NCBI RefSeq assembly: GCF_026625705.1
Contig: NZ_CP113059.1
Coordinates: forward strand, 4,030,001-4,094,000
Source: Pedobacter sp. SL55
GTDB taxonomy: Bacteria > Bacteroidota > Bacteroidia > Sphingobacteriales > Sphingobacteriaceae
DNA length: 64,000 bases
Direction: 5' to 3'
Position numbers and translations under genes: made by a program. The notes beneath the pieces are model-generated. The model was given only the letters and a program-made list of their open reading frames with translations, made no database searches and was not told the origin of the DNA. Shown piece after piece: positions 16,050 to 23,980 of this stretch. How positions within the stretch are numbered: position 1 is the stretch's first letter; each line of letters opens with the position of its first letter.

Positions 16050-17081
16050 ATGGAACTAGGTATTGGAATGTTTGGCGATTTACAAATTAACGCCAAAGGC
16101 GAAATACAATCGGCACAACAACGTTTACAAGAAATTATAGAAGAAATTAAGCTGATGGATCAAGTTGGCTTAGATTTTTACGGCATTGGCGAACACCATA
16201 GACCAGACTACGCCGTTTCTGCACCAGAAATTGTTTTAGCTGCGGCAGCTACGGTAACCAAAAACATCAAGCTGGGAAGCGCCGTTTCGGTGTTAAGTTC
16301 TTCAGATCCGGTTAAATTATATCAAAGTTTCGCTACAGTAGATTTAATATCTAACGGTAGAGCAGAGTTAATGGCGGGTCGTGGTAGTTTCATTGAATCA
16401 TTTCCATTATATGGCCAAAATTTGGCAGATTACGATGCCTTATTTGAGGAGAAATTGAACCTTTTGGTTAAGATTAACGAGCAAGAAACCATTTCCTGGA
16501 AAGGAAAATTTAGACCAGAACTAAAAGAACAGCAAATATTGCCACGTGCGGTAAATAATAACTTAAAAATGTGGGTTGCAGTTGGCGGCACACCAGCCTC
16601 GGTAGTAAGAGCCGGCAAATTAGGCTTGCCTGTAATGTTTGCTATTATTGGTGGTAATCCAGAGCAGTTTCAACCATTATTTGATTATTATAAACAGGCT
16701 TATGAAGATGCTGGCCACGATATGAGCAAATTCCAAGTGGGTGTGCACATGCACGCTTTCTTTGGCGATGACAGTAAGGCCACGGCAGATTACTACTATC
16801 CTGTTTATTCGGCACAGATGGATAGGATTGGAAAATCTAGAGGTTGGCCGCCGTTCCAAAGAGGCCAGTACGATTTTGGACGTTCAAAACATGGACATTT
16901 AATTATTGGCGATGCAAACGAGGCTGCAGAGAAAATCATTATGATGAACGAATTGTTTGGCTTAACTCGTTTCTCGGCACACATGGATGTTGGTGCGCCA
17001 GCTCATGATCACATGATGAAATCTATTGAAATTTTTGGAGAGAAAATTGCACCTCAAGTGAGGAAAGCTTTGAGTAAATAA
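16050..17081 (+). CDS. LLM-class flavin-dependent oxidoreductase
   Basis: The 343-residue protein shows the luciferase-like monooxygenase TIM-barrel pattern. ELGIGMFGDL is followed by DQVGLDFYGIGEHHRPDYAV and KNIKLGSAVSVLSSSDPVKL. NGRAELMAGRGSFIESFPLY and MWVAVGGTPASVVRAGKLGL come after. These enzymes use FMNH2 from a partner reductase; substrates vary widely and none can be named. Length fits the family. It is monocistronic, followed by a dispersed hairpin repeat. Confidence 0.9.
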   Translation: MELGIGMFGDLQINAKGEIQSAQQRLQEIIEEIKLMDQVGLDFYGIGEHHRPDYAVSAPEIVLAAAATVTKNIKLGSAVSVLSSSDPVKLYQSFATVDLISNGRAELMAGRGSFIESFPLYGQNLADYDALFEEKLNLLVKINEQETISWKGKFRPELKEQQILPRAVNNNLKMWVAVGGTPASVVRAGKLGLPVMFAIIGGNPEQFQPLFDYYKQAYEDAGHDMSKFQVGVHMHAFFGDDSKATADYYYPVYSAQMDRIGKSRGWPPFQRGQYDFGRSKHGHLIIGDANEAAEKIIMMNELFGLTRFSAHMDVGAPAHDHMMKSIEIFGEKIAPQVRKALSK

Positions 17082-17088
17082 TACATTA

Positions 17089-17191
17089 GTCATTTCGATG
17101 AGGAACGAAGAGAAATCTACTTATTGTACAACATCTGATTTATCGTAGGTTACGCCATATTCAGTAGATTTCTCCCTACGTTCGAAATGAC
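17089..17191. repeat. Dispersed hairpin repeat (GTCATTTCGA family)
   Basis: GTCATTTCGA (17089-17098) pairs with the TCGAAATGAC end (17182-17191). An inner pair GAAATCTACT / AGTAGATTTC closes the stem. Copies or halves occur at about 21628-21659 and 54316-54409, always between genes. Confidence 0.75.
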
Positions 17192-17221
17192 GCAAGTTTT
17201 AAAGCATCTGCAAATTATCAC

Positions 17222-17229
17222 TATCTTTA
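17222..17229 (+). promoter_or_regulatory. TATCTTTA -7-like box, DUF423 gene
   Basis: One mismatch from TAnnTTTG. It ends four bases before the ATG at 17234, the same spacing as at mnmD, tsaC and pdxJ. Confidence 0.5.
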
Positions 17230-17233
17230 CCAC

Positions 17234-17611
17234 ATGACCAACAATTGTGCAATTGCTACTGGGGCTGCCTTTGGCATACTTGCTATTATCTTAGGCGCTT
17301 TTGGCGCACATGCTTTAAAAAAAGTTTTATCGGCAGAAAAACTAGCTTCTTTTGAAGTTGGCGTGAGATACCAAACTTACAGTGCCCTGTTTCTAATTGT
17401 AATTGGATACAATGCTAATTTCCAGCTTAGCATAATGCAATGGGCTTATTACTTAGTTACAATTGGTGCCATCCTATTCTCTTTCAGCATTTACTTGCTC
17501 TCTTTAGCAGAATATCTGAAAAAGAACTTTAAGTTTTTAGGCCCAGTTACGCCGCTTGGTGGTTTGTTAATGATTTTAGGTTGGGGGTGTCTGTTGCTTT
17601 CGGCCATTTAA
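17234..17611 (+). CDS. DUF423 (YgdD/TMEM256-like) membrane protein
   Basis: The 125-residue protein has four hydrophobic segments and the family signature GAFGAHALKKVLSAEKLASF, then VGVRYQTYSALFLI. The C-terminal GPVTPLGGLLMILGWG motif is diagnostic. DUF423 proteins are inner-membrane proteins of unknown function. Single gene with its own -7-like box. Confidence 0.9.
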   Translation: MTNNCAIATGAAFGILAIILGAFGAHALKKVLSAEKLASFEVGVRYQTYSALFLIVIGYNANFQLSIMQWAYYLVTIGAILFSFSIYLLSLAEYLKKNFKFLGPVTPLGGLLMILGWGCLLLSAI

Positions 17612-17727
17612 AATCCTAAAGTCTTTTTATAAAAGCATTTAACGAAACCATTAATCATAGATTAGAATAATACAATTCAACTATCGAATATTTGATCTCC
17701 GCTATTGCGTTTAAAAATTAAATGTTC

Positions 17728-17735
17728 TATATTTG
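17728..17735 (+). promoter_or_regulatory. TATATTTG -7 box, rplU-rpmA operon
   Basis: A consensus TAnnTTTG box followed by C. The ATG of rplU is at 17779, giving a leader of about 37 nt. Confidence 0.6.
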
Positions 17736-17778
17736 CACCTCGAATAAAAATAAATAGAAATAAAATAATTATTTAACA

Positions 17779-18090
17779 ATGTACGCAATAGTAAATATAG
17801 CAGGGCAACAATTTAAAGTTGCAAAAGACCAGCACATCTTTGTACACCGTTTACAAGGAGATGAGGGCGCTAGTATTGAATTTGACAATGTATTGTTGGT
17901 TGACAATGGTGGTAAAATTTCTGTAGGTGCGCCTGCAGTTAAAGGAGCTAAGGTTGCGGCTAAAATCGTGTCTCATTTAAAAGGTGATAAAGTAATCGTT
18001 TTCAAAAAGAAACGTAGAAAAGGTTACAAAAAGAAAAATGGTCACCGTCAATCGTTCACCAAAATCCAGATTGAGAGTATCACTCTGTAG
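17779..18090 (+). CDS. rplU: 50S ribosomal protein L21
   Basis: The 103-residue protein begins [20 protein letters not shown], the L21 signature. It ends in the basic [20 protein letters not shown] block that contacts 23S rRNA. Length is typical. It is first in the rplU-rpmA operon with a -7 box upstream and a terminator after rpmA. Confidence 0.97.
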   Translation: MYAIVNIAGQQFKVAKDQHIFVHRLQGDEGASIEFDNVLLVDNGGKISVGAPAVKGAKVAAKIVSHLKGDKVIVFKKKRRKGYKKKNGHRQSFTKIQIESITL

Positions 18091-18153
18091 TTAAATTATT
18101 TGCAAATTCAATGATTAGCTGCTTTTTTAGCTAGTCATATAAAAGATAAAAAA

Positions 18154-18558
18154 ATGGCACATAAGAAGGGAGCCGGTAGTTCAAAAAACGGTCGCGAGTC
18201 GCATAGTAAACGTCTAGGTATTAAAATTTTCGGTGGTCAAGAGGCTATCGCTGGTAACATCATTGTTCGTCAGCGTGGTACAAAACACCACCCAGATAAA
18301 GGTGTTGGTATTGGTAAAGACCATACTTTATTTGCTTTGGTACCAGGTATCGTTACTTTTAAAAAGAAAAGAGATAACAAATCATACGTTTCTGTATTAC
18401 CAGCTGTAGTAGAAGATGCTGCTCCTGCTAAAAAAGAAGCTGCTCCTAAAGCTGAAGCTAAGAAAACTGCTGCTCCTAAGAAAGCTGCAGCTGAGAAAGC
18501 TCCTGCTAAAAAAGCTGCTAAAGTTGAAGAAGCACCTGCTGCTGATTCTGCAGAATAA
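18154..18558 (+). CDS. rpmA: 50S ribosomal protein L27 with long Ala/Lys-rich tail
   Basis: Residues 1-85 are canonical L27 ([20 protein letters not shown], then [19 protein letters not shown]). The N-terminus begins directly at the mature MAHKKG form, without the cleaved Firmicutes extension. From about residue 88 to 134 there is a tail of [22 protein letters not shown] units, resembling histone-H1-like or S16/L-protein tails seen in Bacteroidota. Standard L27 is 85-95 residues. The DNA of the tail is repetitive (GCTGCTCCTAA units). Confidence 0.97.
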   Translation: MAHKKGAGSSKNGRESHSKRLGIKIFGGQEAIAGNIIVRQRGTKHHPDKGVGIGKDHTLFALVPGIVTFKKKRDNKSYVSVLPAVVEDAAPAKKEAAPKAEAKKTAAPKKAAAEKAPAKKAAKVEEAPAADSAE

Positions 18559-18580
18559 TATTTGTAATTCGATTACATTT

Positions 18581-18609
18581 AAAAGCCCCGAGAGTTTCTC
18601 GGGGCTTTT
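18581..18609 (+). terminator. Rho-independent terminator of rplU-rpmA
   Basis: AAAAGCCCCGAGA (18581-18593) pairs with TCTCGGGGCTTTT (18597-18609), a 13-bp perfect stem with a 3-nt loop ending in T's. Confidence 0.92.
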
Positions 18610-18687
18610 GCGTTTATTAGGTTTTGAATGTATGAACCCAACAGTTTGATTTTTAAGATTAGGTATAGCTATTTTTTTGACAACTGC

Positions 18688-18738
18688 AACTTATCTACCC
18701 TATAAATAACTTATCTACCCTATAAATAATGTAGGGTA
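18688..18738. repeat. Tandem 20-bp repeat merging into an inverted repeat
   Basis: Two identical adjacent 20-bp units (18688-18707 and 18708-18727, core TTATCTACCCTATAAAT) are followed by TAGGGTA at 18732-18738, which pairs with TACCCTA at 18716-18722. It lies 60 bp upstream of the lipoprotein gene. Possible operator or hairpin. Confidence 0.7.
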
Positions 18739-18797
18739 AAAAATTTTCACAAAATCACTCTAGGCATTACCTTGCAGAAAATTAAAAATCATCTGCT

Positions 18798-20702
18798 ATG
18801 AAACAATTCAAAAACAATTCAAAAACGTATTGGATATACCTAATTATAATATTATTTTTTAGTAATTCTTGTAAAAAAGAACTTACTGATAAAGTAAACG
18901 AAATTAATGTTTCAACCTCGACCAGACTTAAACTAAATCAAAATGAATTCGATTTGATTTACAGAGATTTACGTAAAGTTTCGAACCAAACGGTTAATAT
19001 CCAAGCTTTTCAAAAACTCAAAAAATCAACACCTAACTTTATTTCACTCATTGGCTCTAATTTGGACGATAAAATTAGTAAAACTGCGAGCAAATTAGAG
19101 GATTTAGATAAAAAAAATATAAATCACATATCCAAAACATCTTCAAACTCCACAGGTAAAATTAGTTATAATGAAGGAGTAAATGTGGAGCAACCAATGT
19201 ATGACGAGGTTCTTGAACAGATGGTTGATGACCAAGCATTCGGTACAATGCTTAATGAAGATGGTGAAATTGAAGTCAACAATATCATATACAAAGTGAC
19301 CCCATTTGGCACTTTTTATACTTCTGTCGGAAATGAAGCACTTTTAAATAGTGTGTTTGACATAGTGTATATTCAAAACGATTATACGCTGAGAATAAAT
19401 GATCTTACTACACCAATTGCATTAGATCAAATTGACGTAACTGGAACTCAATACAATGATGTAGTACTACTAAATGATTATGTTTATTTTGTTGACTCCT
19501 TTATTGAAACAGAAAATGTAAATTTACAGCCGCTGGATTTCCCTAGCGATGACCAACTATATCCATTTATTTTTCCACCAAGGACGATTTCTCCAATTAA
19601 CATCCCTCAGCCTGATGATAGCATCCCATTAGAGAGAAGACAAGTAAATTATCTTAGTGCTGTACCAAATGATATTTCTTCTGTTGAAACTAACCCTGCT
19701 TACCAAAACATGGTTGATTATGAAATAGATTATAGGAATGGAATTGGAAGTATTATTCAAACACTTTTTGAAAACTCGACACGTTACAACTATTTTAATG
19801 ATAACTACAGAATTAGTGCTTTGATGTACAACAGAAATTACGCTATTGTAAAAACATTAGGAATTAAAATCAAGTTTCAAAAGAAAGGGTGGTTTTGGTG
19901 GAATAAGACAAATGCTCCTGAAATTAGAGGTGGTTGGGATTATATAGCCTATAACTCTGCGGTAAATGTACCAAAAATCACATTACCAAATACAGAAATC
20001 CCACCCTCTTTAGGCGCACCTTATTTAATTAATCCTTATGACGTACCATATTATGGAGCACCTATGTGGGGAACGACAAGCGGTAGTGGTAAAAGATACA
20101 ATTTATATGGATGGAATATGAAAAGAGGAAGTAATGAAGTTTTCACAATAATGTTCCCTGGCTGGCTAGTACCTTTTCAACCAGATGGTTATGAAGTCAA
20201 ATCAAGTTTATTTAAAGGCTTAATTAAGAAAGGATGGAATGAACTAAAAAACATATTAGTTAAGTCGGCACCCCCATCTGGCGCTTCAATTACGAATAAT
20301 GACCCTTATAATTTTAAATTTCCTGTTTACTCTTTAAATGGAAATGGCGAAGTAAAATATCTTTCTATTAATGATATGGAAAATATGCCGAAGAGCTATA
20401 CCTCTAATATTTTAAGAGATGATGTACTAAAAAACAGTAAAATAAATACATTTGTATCTCCGTATGAACAAGTGTCTTATAACGAGGATAAAATTGATAT
20501 ACCATTGGATTTCTCAACTGTTCAGATTAAAATATCTACAAATCCAAGTAATATTGCTCTAAGTGCAAGTCAAATTGCCAAGTCATTAATTACAGAAGAG
20601 CTAACGACCAGTTTCGAAGTAAAAACGGCTATGGTTTTTGGTGCAGTTAAATACAATGGACAATGGAAAGGTATAAGATTAAAAGTAAAAATGAAAGATT
20701 AA
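18798..20702 (+). CDS. Large lipoprotein of unknown family
   Basis: The 634-residue product has a Lys-rich start, a hydrophobic stretch (TYWIYLIIILFFSNSC) and Cys at about residue 26 followed by KK, so it is probably a lipoprotein. Residues 30-115 are helical and charged. After that comes a segment mentioning PMYDEVLEQMVDDQAFGTML and IIYKVTPFGTFYTS, reminiscent of a family of secreted Bacteroidota proteins. A Trp-rich patch (KKGWFWWNKTNAPEIRGGWD) sits mid-protein, followed by Pro/Tyr-rich loops. I do not recognise a domain. The gene is more AT-rich than its neighbours. It is 11 bp from the barrel-like gene and likely co-transcribed. Confidence 0.8.
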   Translation: MKQFKNNSKTYWIYLIIILFFSNSCKKELTDKVNEINVSTSTRLKLNQNEFDLIYRDLRKVSNQTVNIQAFQKLKKSTPNFISLIGSNLDDKISKTASKLEDLDKKNINHISKTSSNSTGKISYNEGVNVEQPMYDEVLEQMVDDQAFGTMLNEDGEIEVNNIIYKVTPFGTFYTSVGNEALLNSVFDIVYIQNDYTLRINDLTTPIALDQIDVTGTQYNDVVLLNDYVYFVDSFIETENVNLQPLDFPSDDQLYPFIFPPRTISPINIPQPDDSIPLERRQVNYLSAVPNDISSVETNPAYQNMVDYEIDYRNGIGSIIQTLFENSTRYNYFNDNYRISALMYNRNYAIVKTLGIKIKFQKKGWFWWNKTNAPEIRGGWDYIAYNSAVNVPKITLPNTEIPPSLGAPYLINPYDVPYYGAPMWGTTSGSGKRYNLYGWNMKRGSNEVFTIMFPGWLVPFQPDGYEVKSSLFKGLIKKGWNELKNILVKSAPPSGASITNNDPYNFKFPVYSLNGNGEVKYLSINDMENMPKSYTSNILRDDVLKNSKINTFVSPYEQVSYNEDKIDIPLDFSTVQIKISTNPSNIALSASQIAKSLITEELTTSFEVKTAMVFGAVKYNGQWKGIRLKVKMKD

Positions 20703-20713
20703 GAAAAATAAAT

Positions 20714-21283
20714 ATGAAGAAAGCAATTTTACTAGTCATCGGCGTATTTTACATGCCTACGCTTTATGCGCAAGAAATTACCAAGCAAGAAAAAGGGTAT
20801 TTTAACATTACCGAGCTAGGATATTTTATGGTTAACAATGCATACGAAAGCCAAACTAGCACAAACAGTTTTAAAGTAGTTTACGATGGTGCCTACGGCA
20901 TAAGTTTAAGAAATATCAACGGTTTGTTTATTACCAATAAAATAGCCTTAGGGCTAGGTGTGGGCTTAGAGAATTACACGCACAAAACTGACAATAATAA
21001 TTGGGATAACACTTTTCAAGTTTTTTTTGATGCAAGGTATTATTTTAAAAATGATGAAAACACCTTTTTTGCTTACGGAGATGTAGGATCATCGGTTGCC
21101 ATTAGTGACAATATTAGCAAAGGCCCTATGTTTAATTTAGGCATAGGATATAAAATTAAGCCTTCTGAAAAAACTGCTTTAGTAGGCAGTGTGGGTTTTA
21201 TAGACCAAACTATTAAGGAGCAAATGCCCGTACTGCGCAATAGGTATTATGGCTTTGCATTTAAAGTTGGACTACTCTTATAA
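20714..21283 (+). CDS. Outer-membrane beta-barrel-like protein
   Basis: The 189-residue product starts MKKAILLVIGVFYMPTLYAQ, a signal peptide with cleavage near YAQ. The mature part has alternating aromatic/hydrophobic strands (GYFNITELGYFMVNN, GLGVGLENYTHK, FQVFFDARYYFKN, YGFAFKVGLLL) of the type seen in small 8-strand barrels. It ends in a C-terminal hydrophobic strand. A frame extension from 20663 lies inside the previous gene, so the ATG at 20714 is used. It is coupled to the lipoprotein and perhaps forms a surface pair. Function unknown. Confidence 0.75.
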   Translation: MKKAILLVIGVFYMPTLYAQEITKQEKGYFNITELGYFMVNNAYESQTSTNSFKVVYDGAYGISLRNINGLFITNKIALGLGVGLENYTHKTDNNNWDNTFQVFFDARYYFKNDENTFFAYGDVGSSVAISDNISKGPMFNLGIGYKIKPSEKTALVGSVGFIDQTIKEQMPVLRNRYYGFAFKVGLLL

Positions 21284-21722
21284 ATTTTGGCAAGTCTAAT
21301 ATTTTCATTCCATAATTAACATGATTTATAGATGGCAATTCGTCATTAAGAGACACGAATCAATCGTACAACTATTACAGGCGACAAAAACTACCGTTTT
21401 AAGATTTTTCATTACTTTATTTTTTCTTCATCTGCATTCAAGCTTGCTACGCAGGTGCTTCGTGCCTGGCAATTACGTTACGACAAAAAACCAATCGCCC
21501 GAACTTACGAATTGACAGTCAATAAGTAATATCCATGGCTCACGTTAATTACTTGCTCTATAAGTTGAAAAGGTTTTGCACTAAAAAACTGCTTTAAATA
21601 AATGATGGAGTTCTAGATCCGAAGATTTCTCCGCTCGCTAGGCTGCGGTCGAAATGACGTATATATGATGTTTATTGCTATGAACAATTTAGACTGCCAA
21701 TATAACAAATCTGCAATCTAGA
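21284..21722. other. Gene-free gap with decayed repeats
   Basis: The segment holds a decayed CGTCATTGCGAG-family copy (about 21340-21365) and a half copy of the GTCATTTCGA family (about 21628-21659, ending GGTCGAAATGACG). No protein-like frame stands out; a 64-codon frame at 21321 is repeat-derived. Confidence 0.55.
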
Positions 21723-22685
21723 TTAACTCTCTCTTTCCATAATCTGCTTAGTTAACTCCCGAAGGTAAGTTTTCCTAGTTTCTTCTACTGCCAAATCATC
21801 TAAAGCTTGGTAAGCCTTAGTGAGGTATTGTTCCATTTTTACGTTAGACAAATCTTTAATACCATAATTATTGTACAGGGCTGTAACAGCTGCTACTTTT
21901 TGCTCAGCACTTTCATGTTTTCCTAATAGAATATCAGTTTCTTCGGTATTAATTAGTGCCTTTGCGTTTAAGTGAAGAAATGTTTTCTTGTTCGAAATGA
22001 TATCGCCGCCAACTTGTTTTCCAAATTTCTCTGGATCGCCATACACATCTAAAATATCGTCTTGTAACTGGAAGGCAATGCCTAGGTTTTCACCGAATTG
22101 ATAGAGTAATTCTGCATTTTCTTCATTGGCTCCGCCAACAATTGCACCCAATTTCATTGCACCGCCCAATAAAACAGCAGTTTTAAGCCTAATCATTTCG
22201 ATATATTCTGTTATGCTTACATCATCTCTGGTTTCGAACTCCATATCCAGCTGTTGGCCCTCGCACACACCTTGTGCCGTTTGGTTAAAGGTATCTAAAA
22301 CAGGTTTTAACACACTGATATTAACTTTAGATAGATGTTTGTTGGATTCCACCATCATTACATCGCCACTTAAAATGGCATTGTTAACTCCCCATTTTTC
22401 GTGTACAGTCTGTTTGCCCCTGCGCAAAGGTGCATTGTCCATAATATCATCATGCACCAAGGTAAAGTTATGGAAAGTCTCTATCGCCAAGGCAACGTCT
22501 AATGCTTTTTCAACTTCATCCGTAAAAAGTTCGGTTGCCATCAGTACCATTACTGGCCTAATTCGTTTGCCACCCAAACTCATAATATATTTAATAGGTT
22601 CGTATAAATTGGCAGGTTGCGCAGGGTAAGCTATTTTTAGGATAGCATTTTCTATAAGTTTCTGTAATTCTGTAGGGTTATGCAT
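21723..22685 (-). CDS. Polyprenyl (E)-diphosphate synthase
   Basis: The 320-residue protein has the two Asp-rich motifs of trans-prenyltransferases: FTLVHDDIMDNAPLRRGK (first, DDIMD) and FQLQDDILDVYGD (second). GGKRIRPVMVLMA precedes them. It condenses isopentenyl diphosphate with an allylic diphosphate to a C15/C20-type product; chain length is not readable with certainty. The start overlaps the stop of the upstream gene (TAATG), indicating translational coupling. Cytoplasmic. Confidence 0.93.
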   Translation of the reverse strand: MHNPTELQKLIENAILKIAYPAQPANLYEPIKYIMSLGGKRIRPVMVLMATELFTDEVEKALDVALAIETFHNFTLVHDDIMDNAPLRRGKQTVHEKWGVNNAILSGDVMMVESNKHLSKVNISVLKPVLDTFNQTAQGVCEGQQLDMEFETRDDVSITEYIEMIRLKTAVLLGGAMKLGAIVGGANEENAELLYQFGENLGIAFQLQDDILDVYGDPEKFGKQVGGDIISNKKTFLHLNAKALINTEETDILLGKHESAEQKVAAVTALYNNYGIKDLSNVKMEQYLTKAYQALDDLAVEETRKTYLRELTKQIMERES

Positions 22686-23866
22686 TATTGTGGATCTATC
22701 ATGGTACCAAATGCCGATTTGCTTTCCATCATTTTAACAAAAGACTCTTCTAAAGCGGTTTGCTTTACAATAGGGTTATATTTCCAAAATACTGGATTGT
22801 AAACAATAGATTCGACAATGGTTTTATCTTGAACTTTTCTATTTAATTCGGTAAATTTTTGCGTATTCAATTTTTTATCTAACTGATATACAGTAAGCAT
22901 AGAGCTAATTGAAGGATTTAAGGTTCTTCCTTGTACATTTAAGCTAAGCTGCAATTTAGTTGCAATGCTTTCTAACACTGGTATTGGTGTACTAGCGCCG
23001 TTAAAGGTGGCAATAGTGGTTGCTACAGGTGGTATTTTCACGGTAGCGCTAATGGTCATCGGTAAATTAAAGATGCTGTTTTCTAGTCTATAGATTTTTA
23101 AATCGTTTACACCGATATAATAATTAGCATTGATATAAAATTGTTTCTTGCTTCCTTTAAACTTGCAAGAAACGACGGCAATATCCTGATCTTTCTGCTC
23201 AATAACCCTATCCACAGCAATTTCAAAATCTTTTAGACTTTTAAGTGTAACGAATTTACCTTGCTTTTTAGTTTCCAAAAGATAGCCAGCCAACGAAAAA
23301 GTGAGATAAGATTGGTTGCTCAACGAAAAGGCAATACCCTCGTTAGATTCTGCAAATCTTGTTTGCTTGGCAATCCATCCTTTAACTTTAGAAACGTTAA
23401 ATTCTAGGTCGTAAAACAGCTCGTAAATTTGATTAGGTTTACCGTTAATTGAGGTTAACTGCCTGTAAAATGCGCTTCCGTAAAAATTTTGATTTTGAAA
23501 ACCCGCAGCCTTTTCCAGTGCGGCTTTTAATAACCTTTGCCCTCTAAAAGGATCTATTACAACGGTTTTTAGGTTAATTGCCGCAGGTTTTAATTTAACC
23601 AACTGTATGTTAGCAGTATTTGTTAACTCTTGTTCGAGCATCACATAGCTTACATGGCTATATCTTATCTTAGAAGGGATGTCTACGTTTTTAATGATAA
23701 ACTCTCCAGCATCGTTGGTAACAGTACTTTGGTTGGTTCCTACTATTCCGATAGATACAAAAGGGATGGGCTCTCCTGTAATTTCGTCTACTACCTTACC
23801 TTGCAGCGTTTGCGCCTTTACAGCTATACCCACTATCAGTAAAAGAAACAGAAAACAGTTGCGCAT
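22685..23866 (-). CDS. Secreted carboxypeptidase-regulatory-like protein
   Basis: The 393-residue product has a signal peptide (MRNCFLFLLLIVGIAVKAQT). A CarboxypepD_reg-like domain follows (LQGKVVDEITGEPIPFVSI, then NDAGEFIIKNV and KIRYSHVSYVML), the N-terminal module of SusC-like and other Bacteroidota surface proteins. The rest (residues 95-393) is strand-rich, with FRGQRLLKAALEKAAGFQN and QFYINANYYIGVNDLKIYRL, unlike a receptor. It is coupled to the polyprenyl synthase by an overlapping TAATG. Its exact role is unknown. A TAAATTTG -7 box lies 18 bp upstream. Confidence 0.8.
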   Translation of the reverse strand: MRNCFLFLLLIVGIAVKAQTLQGKVVDEITGEPIPFVSIGIVGTNQSTVTNDAGEFIIKNVDIPSKIRYSHVSYVMLEQELTNTANIQLVKLKPAAINLKTVVIDPFRGQRLLKAALEKAAGFQNQNFYGSAFYRQLTSINGKPNQIYELFYDLEFNVSKVKGWIAKQTRFAESNEGIAFSLSNQSYLTFSLAGYLLETKKQGKFVTLKSLKDFEIAVDRVIEQKDQDIAVVSCKFKGSKKQFYINANYYIGVNDLKIYRLENSIFNLPMTISATVKIPPVATTIATFNGASTPIPVLESIATKLQLSLNVQGRTLNPSISSMLTVYQLDKKLNTQKFTELNRKVQDKTIVESIVYNPVFWKYNPIVKQTALEESFVKMMESKSAFGTMIDPQ

Positions 23867-23883
23867 TATTATGTTTGAAGATG

Positions 23884-23891
23884 CAAATTTA
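23884..23891 (-). promoter_or_regulatory. TAAATTTG -7 box on the minus strand
   Basis: Reading down from 23891: TAAATTTG then C. It ends 17 bp before the start at 23866. Confidence 0.5.
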
Positions 23892-23980
23892 AAAAATTGA
23901 TTAGCAAATTTCGGTTTGATTGGATAGTTTTAAAGTTGGAAGGTTGTAAAGTTGCTAACTTTAAACTGCCAACCGCAAGC

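Noticed and set aside
18416..18649. Leu/Lys-rich frame inside and beyond rpmA
   Set aside because: It is the +1 shadow of the repetitive L27 tail (GCTGCTCCT units), not a gene, and runs through the terminator.
21321..21515. 64-codon plus-strand frame after the barrel gene
   Set aside because: It overlaps a decayed copy of the CGTCATTGCGAG repeat and has no signal, motif or promoter.
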